A DNA stretch of 6,750 nucleotides from an uncultured Cytophagaceae bacterium (lineage in GTDB: Bacteria > Bacteroidota > Bacteroidia > Cytophagales > Spirosomataceae). Positions 1-6,750 of this stretch are shown one piece after another. The notes below the pieces were generated by a model that made no database searches, had not been told where the DNA came from, and was given only the letters and a program-made list of their open reading frames with translations. Where the stretch lies: the NCBI GenBank assembly GCA_903837305.1, contig CAILUB010000130.1, forward strand, positions 1 to 6,750, in the 5' to 3' direction. Position 1 is the stretch's first letter; every line of letters starts with the position of its first letter. The position numbers and the translations under genes were made by a program.

Positions 1-51
1 TACTTAGAGAATTTGTTAGGCCGTTTTGTATAAAAATACGTAATTCGGGGT

Positions 52-2553
52 ATGAAAAGATGTTTTTTACTCCTTCTGTTATTTACCTCTAGATTTATAG
101 CGACAGCAGGGTCATCCGATGATCCTGCTGTTTTTTCTACCGCTAAACCCTGGGCTTATTGGTGGTGGCCGGGGAGTGCGGTAACAGAAAAAGGAATTAC
201 TCATAATCTGGAGAATTTTGCCAAAGCTGGTTTTGGCGGTCTCCACATCATTCCCATCTACGGGGCTAAGGGCTCAGAAGCCTTATTTCAAAATTATTTA
301 AGTTCAGGCTGGCAAGCGAAATTCTTCTTTACTTTGAAAGAGGCGAAGCGTTTAGGACTAGGAATCGATATGACGATGGGGACGGGTTGGCCTTTGGGCG
401 GACCTACGATCACAGAGAAAGAGGCAGCAAAAAAATACCAATTCGTGGATGGCGTATTTACGACAGGTTTAACCGGCCAAAAAGTCAAACGCGCCGCTCC
501 CGGCGGAGAGGGACTCGTCCTCGATCACTTCGATATGAAGGCCTTTGCCAAATACAGCCACACCTTTGTTCCCCTTTTAAAGAAGTCTCATTCTCCTTTG
601 AGAGCCATCTATAATGACTCTTACGAGGCATATGGGTCGAATTATACGCCGGATTTATTTCCCGCTTTTCAACGTTTGAATGGCTATGATCTGCGCAAAC
701 ACTTCGATGTATTATCGAAGAAAAAGGCGGAATCAGAGGAGGAAAACCAAATTTTTGCGGATTACCACCGGACAATATCGACTTTATTGCAGCGTAATTT
801 TGTCTTGCCTTTCGATCATTGGATTAATTCGATGGGCTTTACCTCTCGAAATCAAGCACATGGTTCGCCCGGTAATTTGTTAGATATTTATGCAGCGGCA
901 GATATTCCGGAGGCGGAGTTTTTTGGTTCGAAACCTTTTGACATTCCGGGCTATCGGGTAGATCCGGAATATGATTCCACGACTTTTGGGATACCGGATA
1001 TTCGAGCGCTGAAACTCGCGAGCTCGGCGGCGAATTTGACGGGGAAGAAATTGGTTTCGGCGGAAACGGCGACTTGGTTAGGGAATCACTTCAAGGTTTC
1101 TATCGCGCAGGTGAAACCGGTGTTGGACCAGGTTTTTGTGGGTGGTGTGAATCACGTGTTCTTCCACGGGGCTACTTATTCACCGCCAGAAGTTGCTTGG
1201 CCGGGGTGGTTATTTTATGCGAGTACGAACTTTAATCCCCAAAGTCATTTTTGGGAGGCGATGCCCGCATTGAATAAATACATTGAAAATGTGCAGACGA
1301 TGCTGCAAGCGAATCCGACGGATAGCGATGCCTTACTGTATTTCCCGATGGAGGATGTGTGGCATGCAAACAACGGGTCAGGCAAATTACATACGCTGGA
1401 ATTGCACGCGAATAGCCGGGAATGGTTGAAGAATACCTCTTTTGGCCAGTGGGCGGGGTTATTACAAGACAAGGGATTCTCGGTGGATTATATCTCGGAT
1501 GAATTATTGTCCGATTTGGAATTGACGCCTGGTAAAACCTTTAAAACGCGCTCAGGTGGTAATTACAAAGTCTTGTTAATTCCGGCGGCACATTATATTT
1601 CGGTGGAGACCTTAGAGCGTCTGGCGAAATGGGTAAAACAAGGTTATCCAGTTTATTTCTTGGAACATTTGCCACTCCATTTGAATACGTTTCATCAGAC
1701 GAAAGAGGCCAAAGAACGTTGGGAGTCTGCCCGCAGCGCCTTATTAATGCGCGTACTTTCAGACCCAGCAGATCAGCTTACTCGTTTAGGAGTTTCTACC
1801 GAGCCAATCGCTACTAAAGGATTATCTTTTATTCGAAAGAAGACTCCGAATGGCGCCGCCTATTTTATAACCAATCTACATTCTCGTTTCACCGAAGGAA
1901 AAATTTCCTTGAAGAAGCTTTCAGGTAATGTAGAGATTTGGGATCCACTAACGGATTCGAAAACCTATAGTAAAAAAGGATCAGATGTCTGGATATCCTT
2001 AGCACCGGGTCAAAGTGTGATTATTCAGCCTGTGGCTAAAATTCCTTCTTTAGTGGTGCCACCAGCTCTTAAAGTTAAAACAGAAATCGAACCTACCAAT
2101 CTGCGCGTTCAGATAGATTCTAAAACGATAGCATTGCCAGATTTCAACTATTATACCTCGCTAGATACATCGTTGGCTGCCACCCCATCTGCCAGGTATA
2201 CGTTCGACTTAAAATTGTCACCCGATCAAATCGCTAACGCGAAAGTACTTCATCTAGCAGAATTGCGCGATATGGCGAAGGTTCGAATCAACGGGAAAGA
2301 CATGGGGATGATCTGGTCACTTCCTTTCCAACTATCCATTCCCAACGGAATCTTACAAGAGCAAAATCAAGTGGAGATCGAGGTGGTTTCGAATGCCGCG
2401 AACCGTATTCGGAAGATGGATCAAAAAGGAGTGGTATGGAAGAATTTCTATGAGATCAATTTTGTAGACATCCGTTATAAACCTTTTGATGCCTCTAAAT
2501 GGGCAATCGAGGAGGGGGGAATGAAAGGCAAACTTTATTTTACGAATCGATGA
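52..2553 (+). CDS. Exported GH106-like glycoside hydrolase (alpha-L-rhamnosidase family), short form
   Basis: 833 residues. Residues 1-19 form a Sec signal peptide (MKR, a leucine run, then A17-T-A19 before G20), so the enzyme is probably periplasmic or secreted. Family-typical blocks follow in order: WWWPG (37-41), the MGTGWP turn (109-114), TGQKVKRAAPGGEG (141-154), YNDSYE (187-192), RNQAHGSPGN (266-275), SAETATW (336-342) and NHVFFHG (367-373). A Rossmann/GATase-like strand-helix segment lies at about 505-536, and the C-terminal beta-sandwich contains VRINGKDMG (744-752), as in related hydrolases. E192, E289 and E338 are candidate catalytic acids; I cannot assign them firmly. The GH106 family removes L-rhamnose from plant or microbial glycans, but the substrate here is unknown. 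An in-frame stop at 31-33 makes ATG 52 the first possible ATG. The protein is shorter than relatives I recall, apparently missing a segment near residue 131. The stop overlaps the next gene by 4 bases. Confidence 0.85.
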   Translation: MKRCFLLLLLFTSRFIATAGSSDDPAVFSTAKPWAYWWWPGSAVTEKGITHNLENFAKAGFGGLHIIPIYGAKGSEALFQNYLSSGWQAKFFFTLKEAKRLGLGIDMTMGTGWPLGGPTITEKEAAKKYQFVDGVFTTGLTGQKVKRAAPGGEGLVLDHFDMKAFAKYSHTFVPLLKKSHSPLRAIYNDSYEAYGSNYTPDLFPAFQRLNGYDLRKHFDVLSKKKAESEEENQIFADYHRTISTLLQRNFVLPFDHWINSMGFTSRNQAHGSPGNLLDIYAAADIPEAEFFGSKPFDIPGYRVDPEYDSTTFGIPDIRALKLASSAANLTGKKLVSAETATWLGNHFKVSIAQVKPVLDQVFVGGVNHVFFHGATYSPPEVAWPGWLFYASTNFNPQSHFWEAMPALNKYIENVQTMLQANPTDSDALLYFPMEDVWHANNGSGKLHTLELHANSREWLKNTSFGQWAGLLQDKGFSVDYISDELLSDLELTPGKTFKTRSGGNYKVLLIPAAHYISVETLERLAKWVKQGYPVYFLEHLPLHLNTFHQTKEAKERWESARSALLMRVLSDPADQLTRLGVSTEPIATKGLSFIRKKTPNGAAYFITNLHSRFTEGKISLKKLSGNVEIWDPLTDSKTYSKKGSDVWISLAPGQSVIIQPVAKIPSLVVPPALKVKTEIEPTNLRVQIDSKTIALPDFNYYTSLDTSLAATPSARYTFDLKLSPDQIANAKVLHLAELRDMAKVRINGKDMGMIWSLPFQLSIPNGILQEQNQVEIEVVSNAANRIRKMDQKGVVWKNFYEINFVDIRYKPFDASKWAIEEGGMKGKLYFTNR

Positions 2554-3209
2554 ATCCCTTTGTTAAAGCGATAACAGAAGCCTTACGCGATCTTGGGGAT
2601 GCTGATAATGCCTTTTGGATGCGCAAATACATGCGGGAAAAATACCCTTTTCTGGGGGTGAAAAAACCAGAGCGTCACGAGGTTTTTAAGGCATTGTATC
2701 AGCAATATGGAACTTCAGAAGATTGGTTTGAGGTTTCCACTGCCTTGTTCGCGATGCCGGAACGCGAATTTCAGTATGTCGCAATGGACTATGTAATTAA
2801 GGCCAAAAAATCATGGGATGACCGTGTGCCTGCCTTGTGCGAAAAATGGATAGGCGAGGACTCTTGGTGGGATGTGGTGGATTTTTTAGCGCCACAAATT
2901 TTAGGCCCTTATTTCCTGCAATTCCCTGCTGAAAGAGATCCCTGGATAAACAGGTGGATGAATTCTGGGAACTTCTGGTTGCAGCGCGTATGCTTAGTTT
3001 TTTCTCTAGGGTATAAAGACAAAACGGATACTGTTTTGCTGGCGAAAACCATTCAGGACTTGAGTTCTTCAAAGGAATTTTTTATTCAAAAAGCCATCGG
3101 CTGGGCACTTCGCCAATATGCGCGAACGGATGCGGAATGGGTGTTGGATTTTGTCGATAATAATGCGTTGGCCCCGCTGAGTAAACGCGAGGCCTTGAAG
3201 CATTTGTAA
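2550..3209 (+). CDS. alkD: DNA alkylation repair glycosylase, AlkD type
   Basis: 219 residues, cytoplasmic. AlkD proteins are HEAT-repeat DNA glycosylases that excise positively charged alkylated bases such as 3-methyladenine and 7-methylguanine. The protein starts with a helical region and the family's FLGVKKPER loop. It then carries the WWDVVD motif with W107 and D111, R146 in the WLQRVC helix, and W185 in IGWALRQY. These match Bacillus cereus AlkD W109, D113, R148 and W187 (numbers from memory) with a constant offset of two, so the active-site set appears intact. An upstream in-frame ATG at 2499 would add 17 Gly/Arg-rich residues encoded by the end of the previous gene. I prefer ATG 2550 because it forms an ATGA stop/start overlap and the family-like sequence starts there. 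No Shine-Dalgarno sequence lies at usable distance, so translation may be coupled to the hydrolase gene. Confidence 0.9.
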   Translation: MNPFVKAITEALRDLGDADNAFWMRKYMREKYPFLGVKKPERHEVFKALYQQYGTSEDWFEVSTALFAMPEREFQYVAMDYVIKAKKSWDDRVPALCEKWIGEDSWWDVVDFLAPQILGPYFLQFPAERDPWINRWMNSGNFWLQRVCLVFSLGYKDKTDTVLLAKTIQDLSSSKEFFIQKAIGWALRQYARTDAEWVLDFVDNNALAPLSKREALKHL

Positions 3210-5012
3210 CTATCTCTTCTTTTTAATGATCGCCAGTTCGTGCGCCGTGTCATAATACGAGCGCAGGTTCGACCAATCGAACGTGTCCGCAATGCTTTCC
3301 ACGCGGTTACGCTGGGTGATGCGATCGCGCTGCGATTGCTGGACAAATTTGAATAATAGATTCGCTAATTGCTCCGCAGCTTCTTGGTACGATTGCGTCT
3401 TGCGATTCACCACGCTCACGCCCCATTGTTCGTAATCGCGCATAATCTGCATCATATAATCGCCAAAACCCGAAAGATCGGATGTCACCGTAGGTACCCC
3501 GCGCGCCATACATTCGAGTGGAGTATAACCCCAAGGCTCATAATAGCTTGGGAAAACGCCCAAATGGCAACCGCGCACGAATTGGCCATAATCTAAACCG
3601 AAAAGCGGATTCGTAGATACGATGAAGTCCGGGTGGTAGACCACTTTGACCTTATCATCAGGGTTATTCAATAGATTCGTCCGGTGTAAATTCCGAATGA
3701 TATCGTCTTCTTGCTTTAATAGGTGCGTCACGACTTTAGGACGTGCCTTCGTCTTCCAGGTTTGCACTGTTCTGCGCAAACGCATTCGCCAATACTCATC
3801 CACGAAGGCATTTAAATCAGGCAACTGCAGATCGCTGGATGATGCGGAGGCCTTGAATAAATGTTCGCCCACCTGCTTCTCAATCGCGTGGCAGTTCTCT
3901 CTGATTTCATCCAAAACCGCGCGGGAATGCAATACTTCAGGGTCGATCGAATGATACGGTTGTTTCGTCACAAAGAACATCACGACTGTTTTCTTCGAAC
4001 CTGCCTCTTTCATCTTGCGATTCAAAATAGCCAACGCATCTAAGGTAATATCGTATCCCTTATTCGAATACTCGAAACGTCCGGAGGTAAACAAGTATAG
4101 TGTTTGATCTAAGTCAAAGGGCTGGCTTTGGAAGAAGTGCCCCATCACAAAGTTCGAAATGCTCTCTTTGTATTTTGAGTGCAAGTTCTGGTGTTCGTGC
4201 AAAGCGGCAAAACGTTGGATGTTTAAGCCGTTTGGCAAAATTAATTCGGGAATGCGTCCTAAAAAATACTGGCATTCTTTCGCCGTAATATCGCTGACCG
4301 TGGTTAACACATCGGCTTTTTGGGCAGCAGCGCGCTCGAAGCAAGCCTGTGCCTCGATACCATAATGCTTTGCTTCTTTGTGCCAGTCGAAGTTCTCGAT
4401 GACGTCATAGAAATTAGGCACATTGCCGGCTAAATAGCGGCCTAGCATCGTCGCGTGCGTGGTGAACACGGTCGATATTTTGACCTTGTCTTTCTTCAAA
4501 TCCGGCAAGCCAGTAGACGCCATCCACTCGTGGAAATGCGCCACCAGTTGCGTTTTATTTTTATTTTCTTCAGCCACCTCGGTTAATAGGAGGCGAATCA
4601 TCTCCCCAAAAACAATCGTTTGGTCCACTAAATCCTCTACTCCTAAGGTCGAAATCTTGTGGTTATCCCAAATACGTCCTTTGATCTCATTGACTTTAGG
4701 CAATAAGGTTTCCAGTTCAAAAAGTACGATTTTGGGTTTGCCGGTGATCAACCAATAACCATAATGAATACCTAAACCTTTCTGGCGCAAGCTGATAATC
4801 GCGCGACCCAGTGGCGTTTCATCCGTGACTGGTATAGGTTCAAATTCTGCGGAAGCCGTTTGGGGGAAATAGGGACCTAATAAGGCATAATCGTCGCCCC
4901 ATTTTTCGACCATAGATGGTACTTTGGTCCTAATTACGGTGTAAATTCCACCCACCTGATTACAGGTTTCCCATGCAATTTCAAACAAATATTTTTTCTT
5001 CTCTGCTGCCAT
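3210..5012 (-). CDS. Glycogen synthase, eukaryote-type (GT3 family)
   Basis: 600 residues, cytoplasmic, two Rossmann domains (GT-B fold). It extends glycogen by transferring glucose from a nucleotide sugar to alpha-1,4 chains; eukaryotic GT3 enzymes use UDP-glucose, and the bacterial donor is not shown by sequence. Visible features are the N-terminal QVGGIYTV acceptor/donor loop (19-26), the HFHEW segment (159-163), SGRFEYSNKG with R312 and K318 (spaced like yeast Gsy2 R320/K326), and the E-X7-E catalytic motif at E492 and E500 inside YYEPWGYTPLE. A basic helix with R562, R564, R568 and R570 resembles the glucose-6-phosphate regulatory helix of the eukaryotic enzymes. The N- and C-terminal phosphorylation tails of the animal and yeast proteins are absent. 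This is not the usual bacterial GT5 GlgA. It lies 5 bases after the glycosylasparaginase gene, probably in the same transcript. No glgB, glgC or glgP is in the window. Confidence 0.93.
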   Translation of the reverse strand: MAAEKKKYLFEIAWETCNQVGGIYTVIRTKVPSMVEKWGDDYALLGPYFPQTASAEFEPIPVTDETPLGRAIISLRQKGLGIHYGYWLITGKPKIVLFELETLLPKVNEIKGRIWDNHKISTLGVEDLVDQTIVFGEMIRLLLTEVAEENKNKTQLVAHFHEWMASTGLPDLKKDKVKISTVFTTHATMLGRYLAGNVPNFYDVIENFDWHKEAKHYGIEAQACFERAAAQKADVLTTVSDITAKECQYFLGRIPELILPNGLNIQRFAALHEHQNLHSKYKESISNFVMGHFFQSQPFDLDQTLYLFTSGRFEYSNKGYDITLDALAILNRKMKEAGSKKTVVMFFVTKQPYHSIDPEVLHSRAVLDEIRENCHAIEKQVGEHLFKASASSSDLQLPDLNAFVDEYWRMRLRRTVQTWKTKARPKVVTHLLKQEDDIIRNLHRTNLLNNPDDKVKVVYHPDFIVSTNPLFGLDYGQFVRGCHLGVFPSYYEPWGYTPLECMARGVPTVTSDLSGFGDYMMQIMRDYEQWGVSVVNRKTQSYQEAAEQLANLLFKFVQQSQRDRITQRNRVESIADTFDWSNLRSYYDTAHELAIIKKKR

Positions 5013-5017
5013 AAAAA

Positions 5018-5953
5018 TTACATGTAGGACGCGCTTTCAATGACTTGCGTTTTCCCGTTTTTAGTAATGGTGTAATTAAATCCTTTTTGGATGGCGTATG
5101 CGCCATATTCTCCTTTTTTATTGAGGGCCAAATACCCGATTTGGAACTCCTTGTATTTATAGCGTTTCACGATGCGCATCACGGCTTCCTCACAGGCTTT
5201 TTGAGGTGACATTCCCTGTCTCATTAATTCGACAATTAAGAAAGAGCCCAAGGTCTTCATCACAAATTCCCCTAATCCTGTTGCACAAGCTCCACCTACC
5301 TCATCATCACAAAAAACGGCTCCACCAATAATAGGGGAGTCGCCTACACGACCATGCATTTTGAAAGCCAAGCCACTCGTGGTGCAAGCACCGGCGATTT
5401 CGCCCGCTTTTCCAATGCCTAATAAACCAATGGTATCGTGTCTTTCAATATTAATAACAGGCTCGTATTTGGATTCTTTCTTCCACTCTTCCCAGGCTTT
5501 TTTTGAGGTCTCCGTTAATAGATTCTCCACTTTAAATCCTTGGTCTTTAGCGAATTTTAAAGCGCCTGCGCCAGATAACATCACGTGAGGCGTTTTTTCC
5601 ATCACGGCTCTAGCGACTGAAATGGGGTGCATTATGCCTTCTAAAAAGGTAACTGATCCGGCATTACCTAAATGGTCCATGATGCAGGCATCTAAGGTAA
5701 CATGGCCATCGCGGTCTGGATAACCTCCATAACCCACTGAAGTGTCGTTTGGATCTGCCTCAGGAATGCGTGCACCGGCTTCGACGCCATCGAGCGCTTT
5801 GCCTGTTTCCATCAATTTATTCCAACCCGCGATGGTCGCTTTTTCGTTTTTCCAAGTCGCTATAATCAGCGGTTCGGATTTAGGTGCTTGGGCTGTTGCA
5901 CCCAGGCTGGCGCCTAAAAGGGTGGAGGTTTGAAGGAAGGTGCGTCTTTTCAT
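5018..5953 (-). CDS. Tat-exported N4-(beta-N-acetylglucosaminyl)-L-asparaginase (glycosylasparaginase)
   Basis: 311 residues. Glycosylasparaginases are Ntn hydrolases that split the GlcNAc-asparagine bond left after breakdown of N-linked glycoproteins. The precursor cuts itself between D173 and T174 in the HDTIG motif, making an alpha chain (about 24-173) and a beta chain with T174 as nucleophile. Relative to Flavobacterium glycosylasparaginase (T152, T170, R180, D183, T203, G204, from memory), T174, T192, R202, D205, T225 and G226 line up with a constant offset of 22; W34 probably matches W11. All expected active-site residues are present. The N-terminus has the twin-arginine motif RRTFLQ (3-8) and a hydrophobic stretch ending near ATAQA (19-23), so export is by the Tat route to the periplasm. 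An in-frame stop at 5960-5962 lies three codons upstream of the ATG and fixes the start. A relaxed-specificity asparaginase is less likely. Confidence 0.92.
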   Translation of the reverse strand: MKRRTFLQTSTLLGASLGATAQAPKSEPLIIATWKNEKATIAGWNKLMETGKALDGVEAGARIPEADPNDTSVGYGGYPDRDGHVTLDACIMDHLGNAGSVTFLEGIMHPISVARAVMEKTPHVMLSGAGALKFAKDQGFKVENLLTETSKKAWEEWKKESKYEPVINIERHDTIGLLGIGKAGEIAGACTTSGLAFKMHGRVGDSPIIGGAVFCDDEVGGACATGLGEFVMKTLGSFLIVELMRQGMSPQKACEEAVMRIVKRYKYKEFQIGYLALNKKGEYGAYAIQKGFNYTITKNGKTQVIESASYM

Positions 5954-5973
5954 ATAGCTTTAAAGATAATTTA

Positions 5974-6005
5974 TTTGGGCTTAATGGAACTATTTTGTAA
6001 AATTG
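5974..6005 (+). promoter_or_regulatory. Candidate Bacteroidota-type promoter for the penicillin acylase gene
   Basis: TTTG at 5974-5977 is followed after 20 bases by TAAAATTG at 5998-6005. The known Bacteroidota vegetative promoter has TTTG near -33 and TAnnTTTG near -7, so the -33 element is exact and the -7 element has one mismatch. Transcription would start near 6011-6013, giving a leader of about 50 bases before ATG 6064. It sits in the 110-bp divergent region, which is A/T-rich, so a chance match is possible. No equally good promoter was found facing the glycosylasparaginase gene. Confidence 0.35.
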
Positions 6006-6007
6006 TC

Positions 6008-6022
6008 TTTCTAAAATAGAAA
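6008..6022. repeat. Small perfect inverted repeat in the divergent intergenic region
   Basis: TTTCTA (6008-6013), a 3-base AAA spacer, then TAGAAA (6017-6022). The arms are perfect but only 6 bases and A/T-rich, and such a dyad could arise by chance in 110 bp. Its position, just after the candidate -7 element and over the predicted transcription start, would suit a repressor operator acting on one or both divergent genes. It is too weak to be a terminator. Confidence 0.3.
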
Positions 6023-6063
6023 AAATTCTTCGGATATTTCATTAATCCCCCTCTATTTCATCA

Positions 6064-6750
6064 ATGAAAATTATTAAATCTGCTTTTCCCTTGGTAATCG
6101 CCCTGTTTTTAACCTATGCGATGAATCAAAGCTGGGGAACTATTCCTCCTATCGGTAAAATATTTAGTCCTTTCCATGGCTTTTGGATGAACGCCGAAAG
6201 TCCAGAATCAGGGGAGCCCACAGAAGAGACCTTGCAAATTGATGGCCTACATCAACCCGTTCAAGTCGTGTATGACGAAATGGGGGTGCCACACGTTTTT
6301 GCACAGGATGATCATGACCTTTATTTGGCACAAGGTTATTTGACGGCCAAAGACCGTTTATGGCAAATGGAGTTCCAAACACATTTCGCTGGAGGTCGCA
6401 TTTCCGAGATCGTCGGTGAAAAAGGAATGGCATCCGATCAATTCCAACGCAGAATGGGTTCTGTTTATGGTGCCGAGAAATCCTTCGAAGGAATGCAACA
6501 AGATCCTGCTGCAAAAATGGCGCTGGAAGCCTATTCAGCTGGGGTAAATGCCTACATCGGATCTTTGTCAGATCGTGAATTACCTTTAGAATACAAACTA
6601 TTAAATTACCGTCCAGAACCTTGGACGCCTATCAAGAGCGCCTTGTTCTTGAAGAATATGTCCTTCGTATTAGCTTCAGGAACGGACGATTTGAAGATGA
6701 CAAACATCTTGCGCAAATATGGCCGCGAGGTAGCAGAAGATTTATTTCCA
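6064..6750 (+). CDS. Penicillin acylase-family (S45) amidohydrolase, 5' part only
   Basis: The first 229 residues are present; the gene runs off the window end. Members are Ntn hydrolases that cleave amides such as acyl-homoserine lactones, penicillins or other N-acyl compounds; the true substrate cannot be read from this part. Residues 6-19 are hydrophobic and may be a signal peptide or membrane anchor without a clear cleavage site. The next stretch (WGTIPPIGKIFSPFHGFW, about 24-41) is typical of Bacteroidota members. The alpha-chain core follows: VYDEMGVPHVFAQ, then LAQGYLTAKDRLWQMEF and GGRISEIVG, with the RPEPWTPI segment near 185-192. The catalytic serine at the start of the beta chain lies beyond the window. 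An in-frame TAA at 6043-6045 and no alternative start before 6064 fix the ATG. The leader lacks a Shine-Dalgarno sequence. The gene diverges from the glycosylasparaginase gene. Confidence 0.92.
   Translation, partial: MKIIKSAFPLVIALFLTYAMNQSWGTIPPIGKIFSPFHGFWMNAESPESGEPTEETLQIDGLHQPVQVVYDEMGVPHVFAQDDHDLYLAQGYLTAKDRLWQMEFQTHFAGGRISEIVGEKGMASDQFQRRMGSVYGAEKSFEGMQQDPAAKMALEAYSAGVNAYIGSLSDRELPLEYKLLNYRPEPWTPIKSALFLKNMSFVLASGTDDLKMTNILRKYGREVAEDLFP

Larger units (their letters stand above)
5954..6063. other. Divergent intergenic region (110 bp)
   Basis: This is the only substantial non-coding stretch inside the window. It separates the leftward glycosylasparaginase-glycogen synthase pair from the rightward penicillin acylase gene, so it should hold promoters for both. 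It is A/T-rich and contains the candidate plus-strand promoter and the small inverted repeat. On the minus strand TATCTTTA (5961-5968) resembles a -7 box but would place the transcript start almost at the ATG. No RNA gene or riboswitch-like structure is visible. Confidence 0.8.

Noticed and set aside
1..33. Ten codons open to the left edge in the hydrolase frame, ending in TAA at 31-33; possible tail of an upstream gene.
   Set aside because: Too short to recognise any family or to separate from chance; the only firm use is that the stop limits the hydrolase start.
2509..2523. GGAGG-rich run just before an ATG at 2521, looking like a strong Shine-Dalgarno site.
   Set aside because: The run encodes Glu-Glu-Gly-Gly inside the hydrolase. 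The ATG at 2521 is in the hydrolase frame and gives only ten residues. It is over 30 bases from the alkD start, and Bacteroidota rarely rely on such sites.
2499..2549. Upstream in-frame start for alkD adding 17 residues.
   Set aside because: The extra Gly/Arg-rich residues do not resemble AlkD N-termini, and the active-site residues align with a near-constant offset when the start is at 2550.
3646..3954. Open frame of about 100 codons antisense to the glycogen synthase (a similar one at 4459-4758).
   Set aside because: Both lie wholly opposite a well-conserved gene, and the encoded sequences are Cys/Ser/Arg-rich without recognisable domains. They are shadows.
5961..5968. TATCTTTA on the minus strand as a -7 box for the glycosylasparaginase operon.
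   Set aside because: It lacks the final G and a TTG partner at the right distance, and it would start the transcript at or next to the ATG. Not strong enough to list as a promoter.
52..6750. The whole cluster as a polysaccharide utilisation locus.
   Set aside because: No SusC/SusD pair, no hybrid two-component or ECF/anti-sigma regulator, and the genes lie in three transcription units with unrelated roles.

Overview
The window looks like ordinary chromosomal DNA of a free-living or environmental member of the Bacteroidota; a Cytophagales-type genome is my best guess, not a proven placement. The reasons are a eukaryote-type (GT3) glycogen synthase, a Flavobacterium-type glycosylasparaginase, a Bacteroidota-style GH106-like glycoside hydrolase, the typical N-terminal sequence of Bacteroidota penicillin acylases, start codons with A/T-rich leaders instead of Shine-Dalgarno sequences, and a candidate TTTG/TAnnTTTG promoter. 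No mobile element, RNA gene or CRISPR array is visible. Genes fill almost the whole window.

Layout. (1) 52-2553, plus strand: exported GH106-like glycoside hydrolase. Its stop codon overlaps the start of (2) 2550-3209, plus strand, an AlkD-type DNA alkylation-repair glycosylase. (3) 3210-5012, minus strand: glycogen synthase, convergent with alkD and with no base between the two stop codons. (4) 5018-5953, minus strand: Tat-exported N4-(beta-N-acetylglucosaminyl)-L-asparaginase, whose stop lies 5 bases before the glycogen synthase start, so the two probably form an operon transcribed from right to left. (5) 6064 to the window end, plus strand: 5' part of a penicillin acylase-family gene, divergent from (4) across a 110-bp promoter region.

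The genes do not form one obvious pathway. Genes 1, 4 and 5 encode exported hydrolases acting on glycans or amide bonds, which suits a scavenging lifestyle. There is no SusC/SusD pair or sugar-sensing regulator in view, so this is not a recognisable polysaccharide utilisation locus. Glycogen synthase is cytoplasmic storage metabolism and AlkD is DNA repair; their pairing with exported hydrolases may simply reflect compact genome packing.

The points most worth checking are an apparently missing segment in the glycoside hydrolase, the conserved arginine helix in a bacterial glycogen synthase that lacks the eukaryotic regulatory tails, and the zero-gap convergent junction. I see no strong evidence of a new biological system here.
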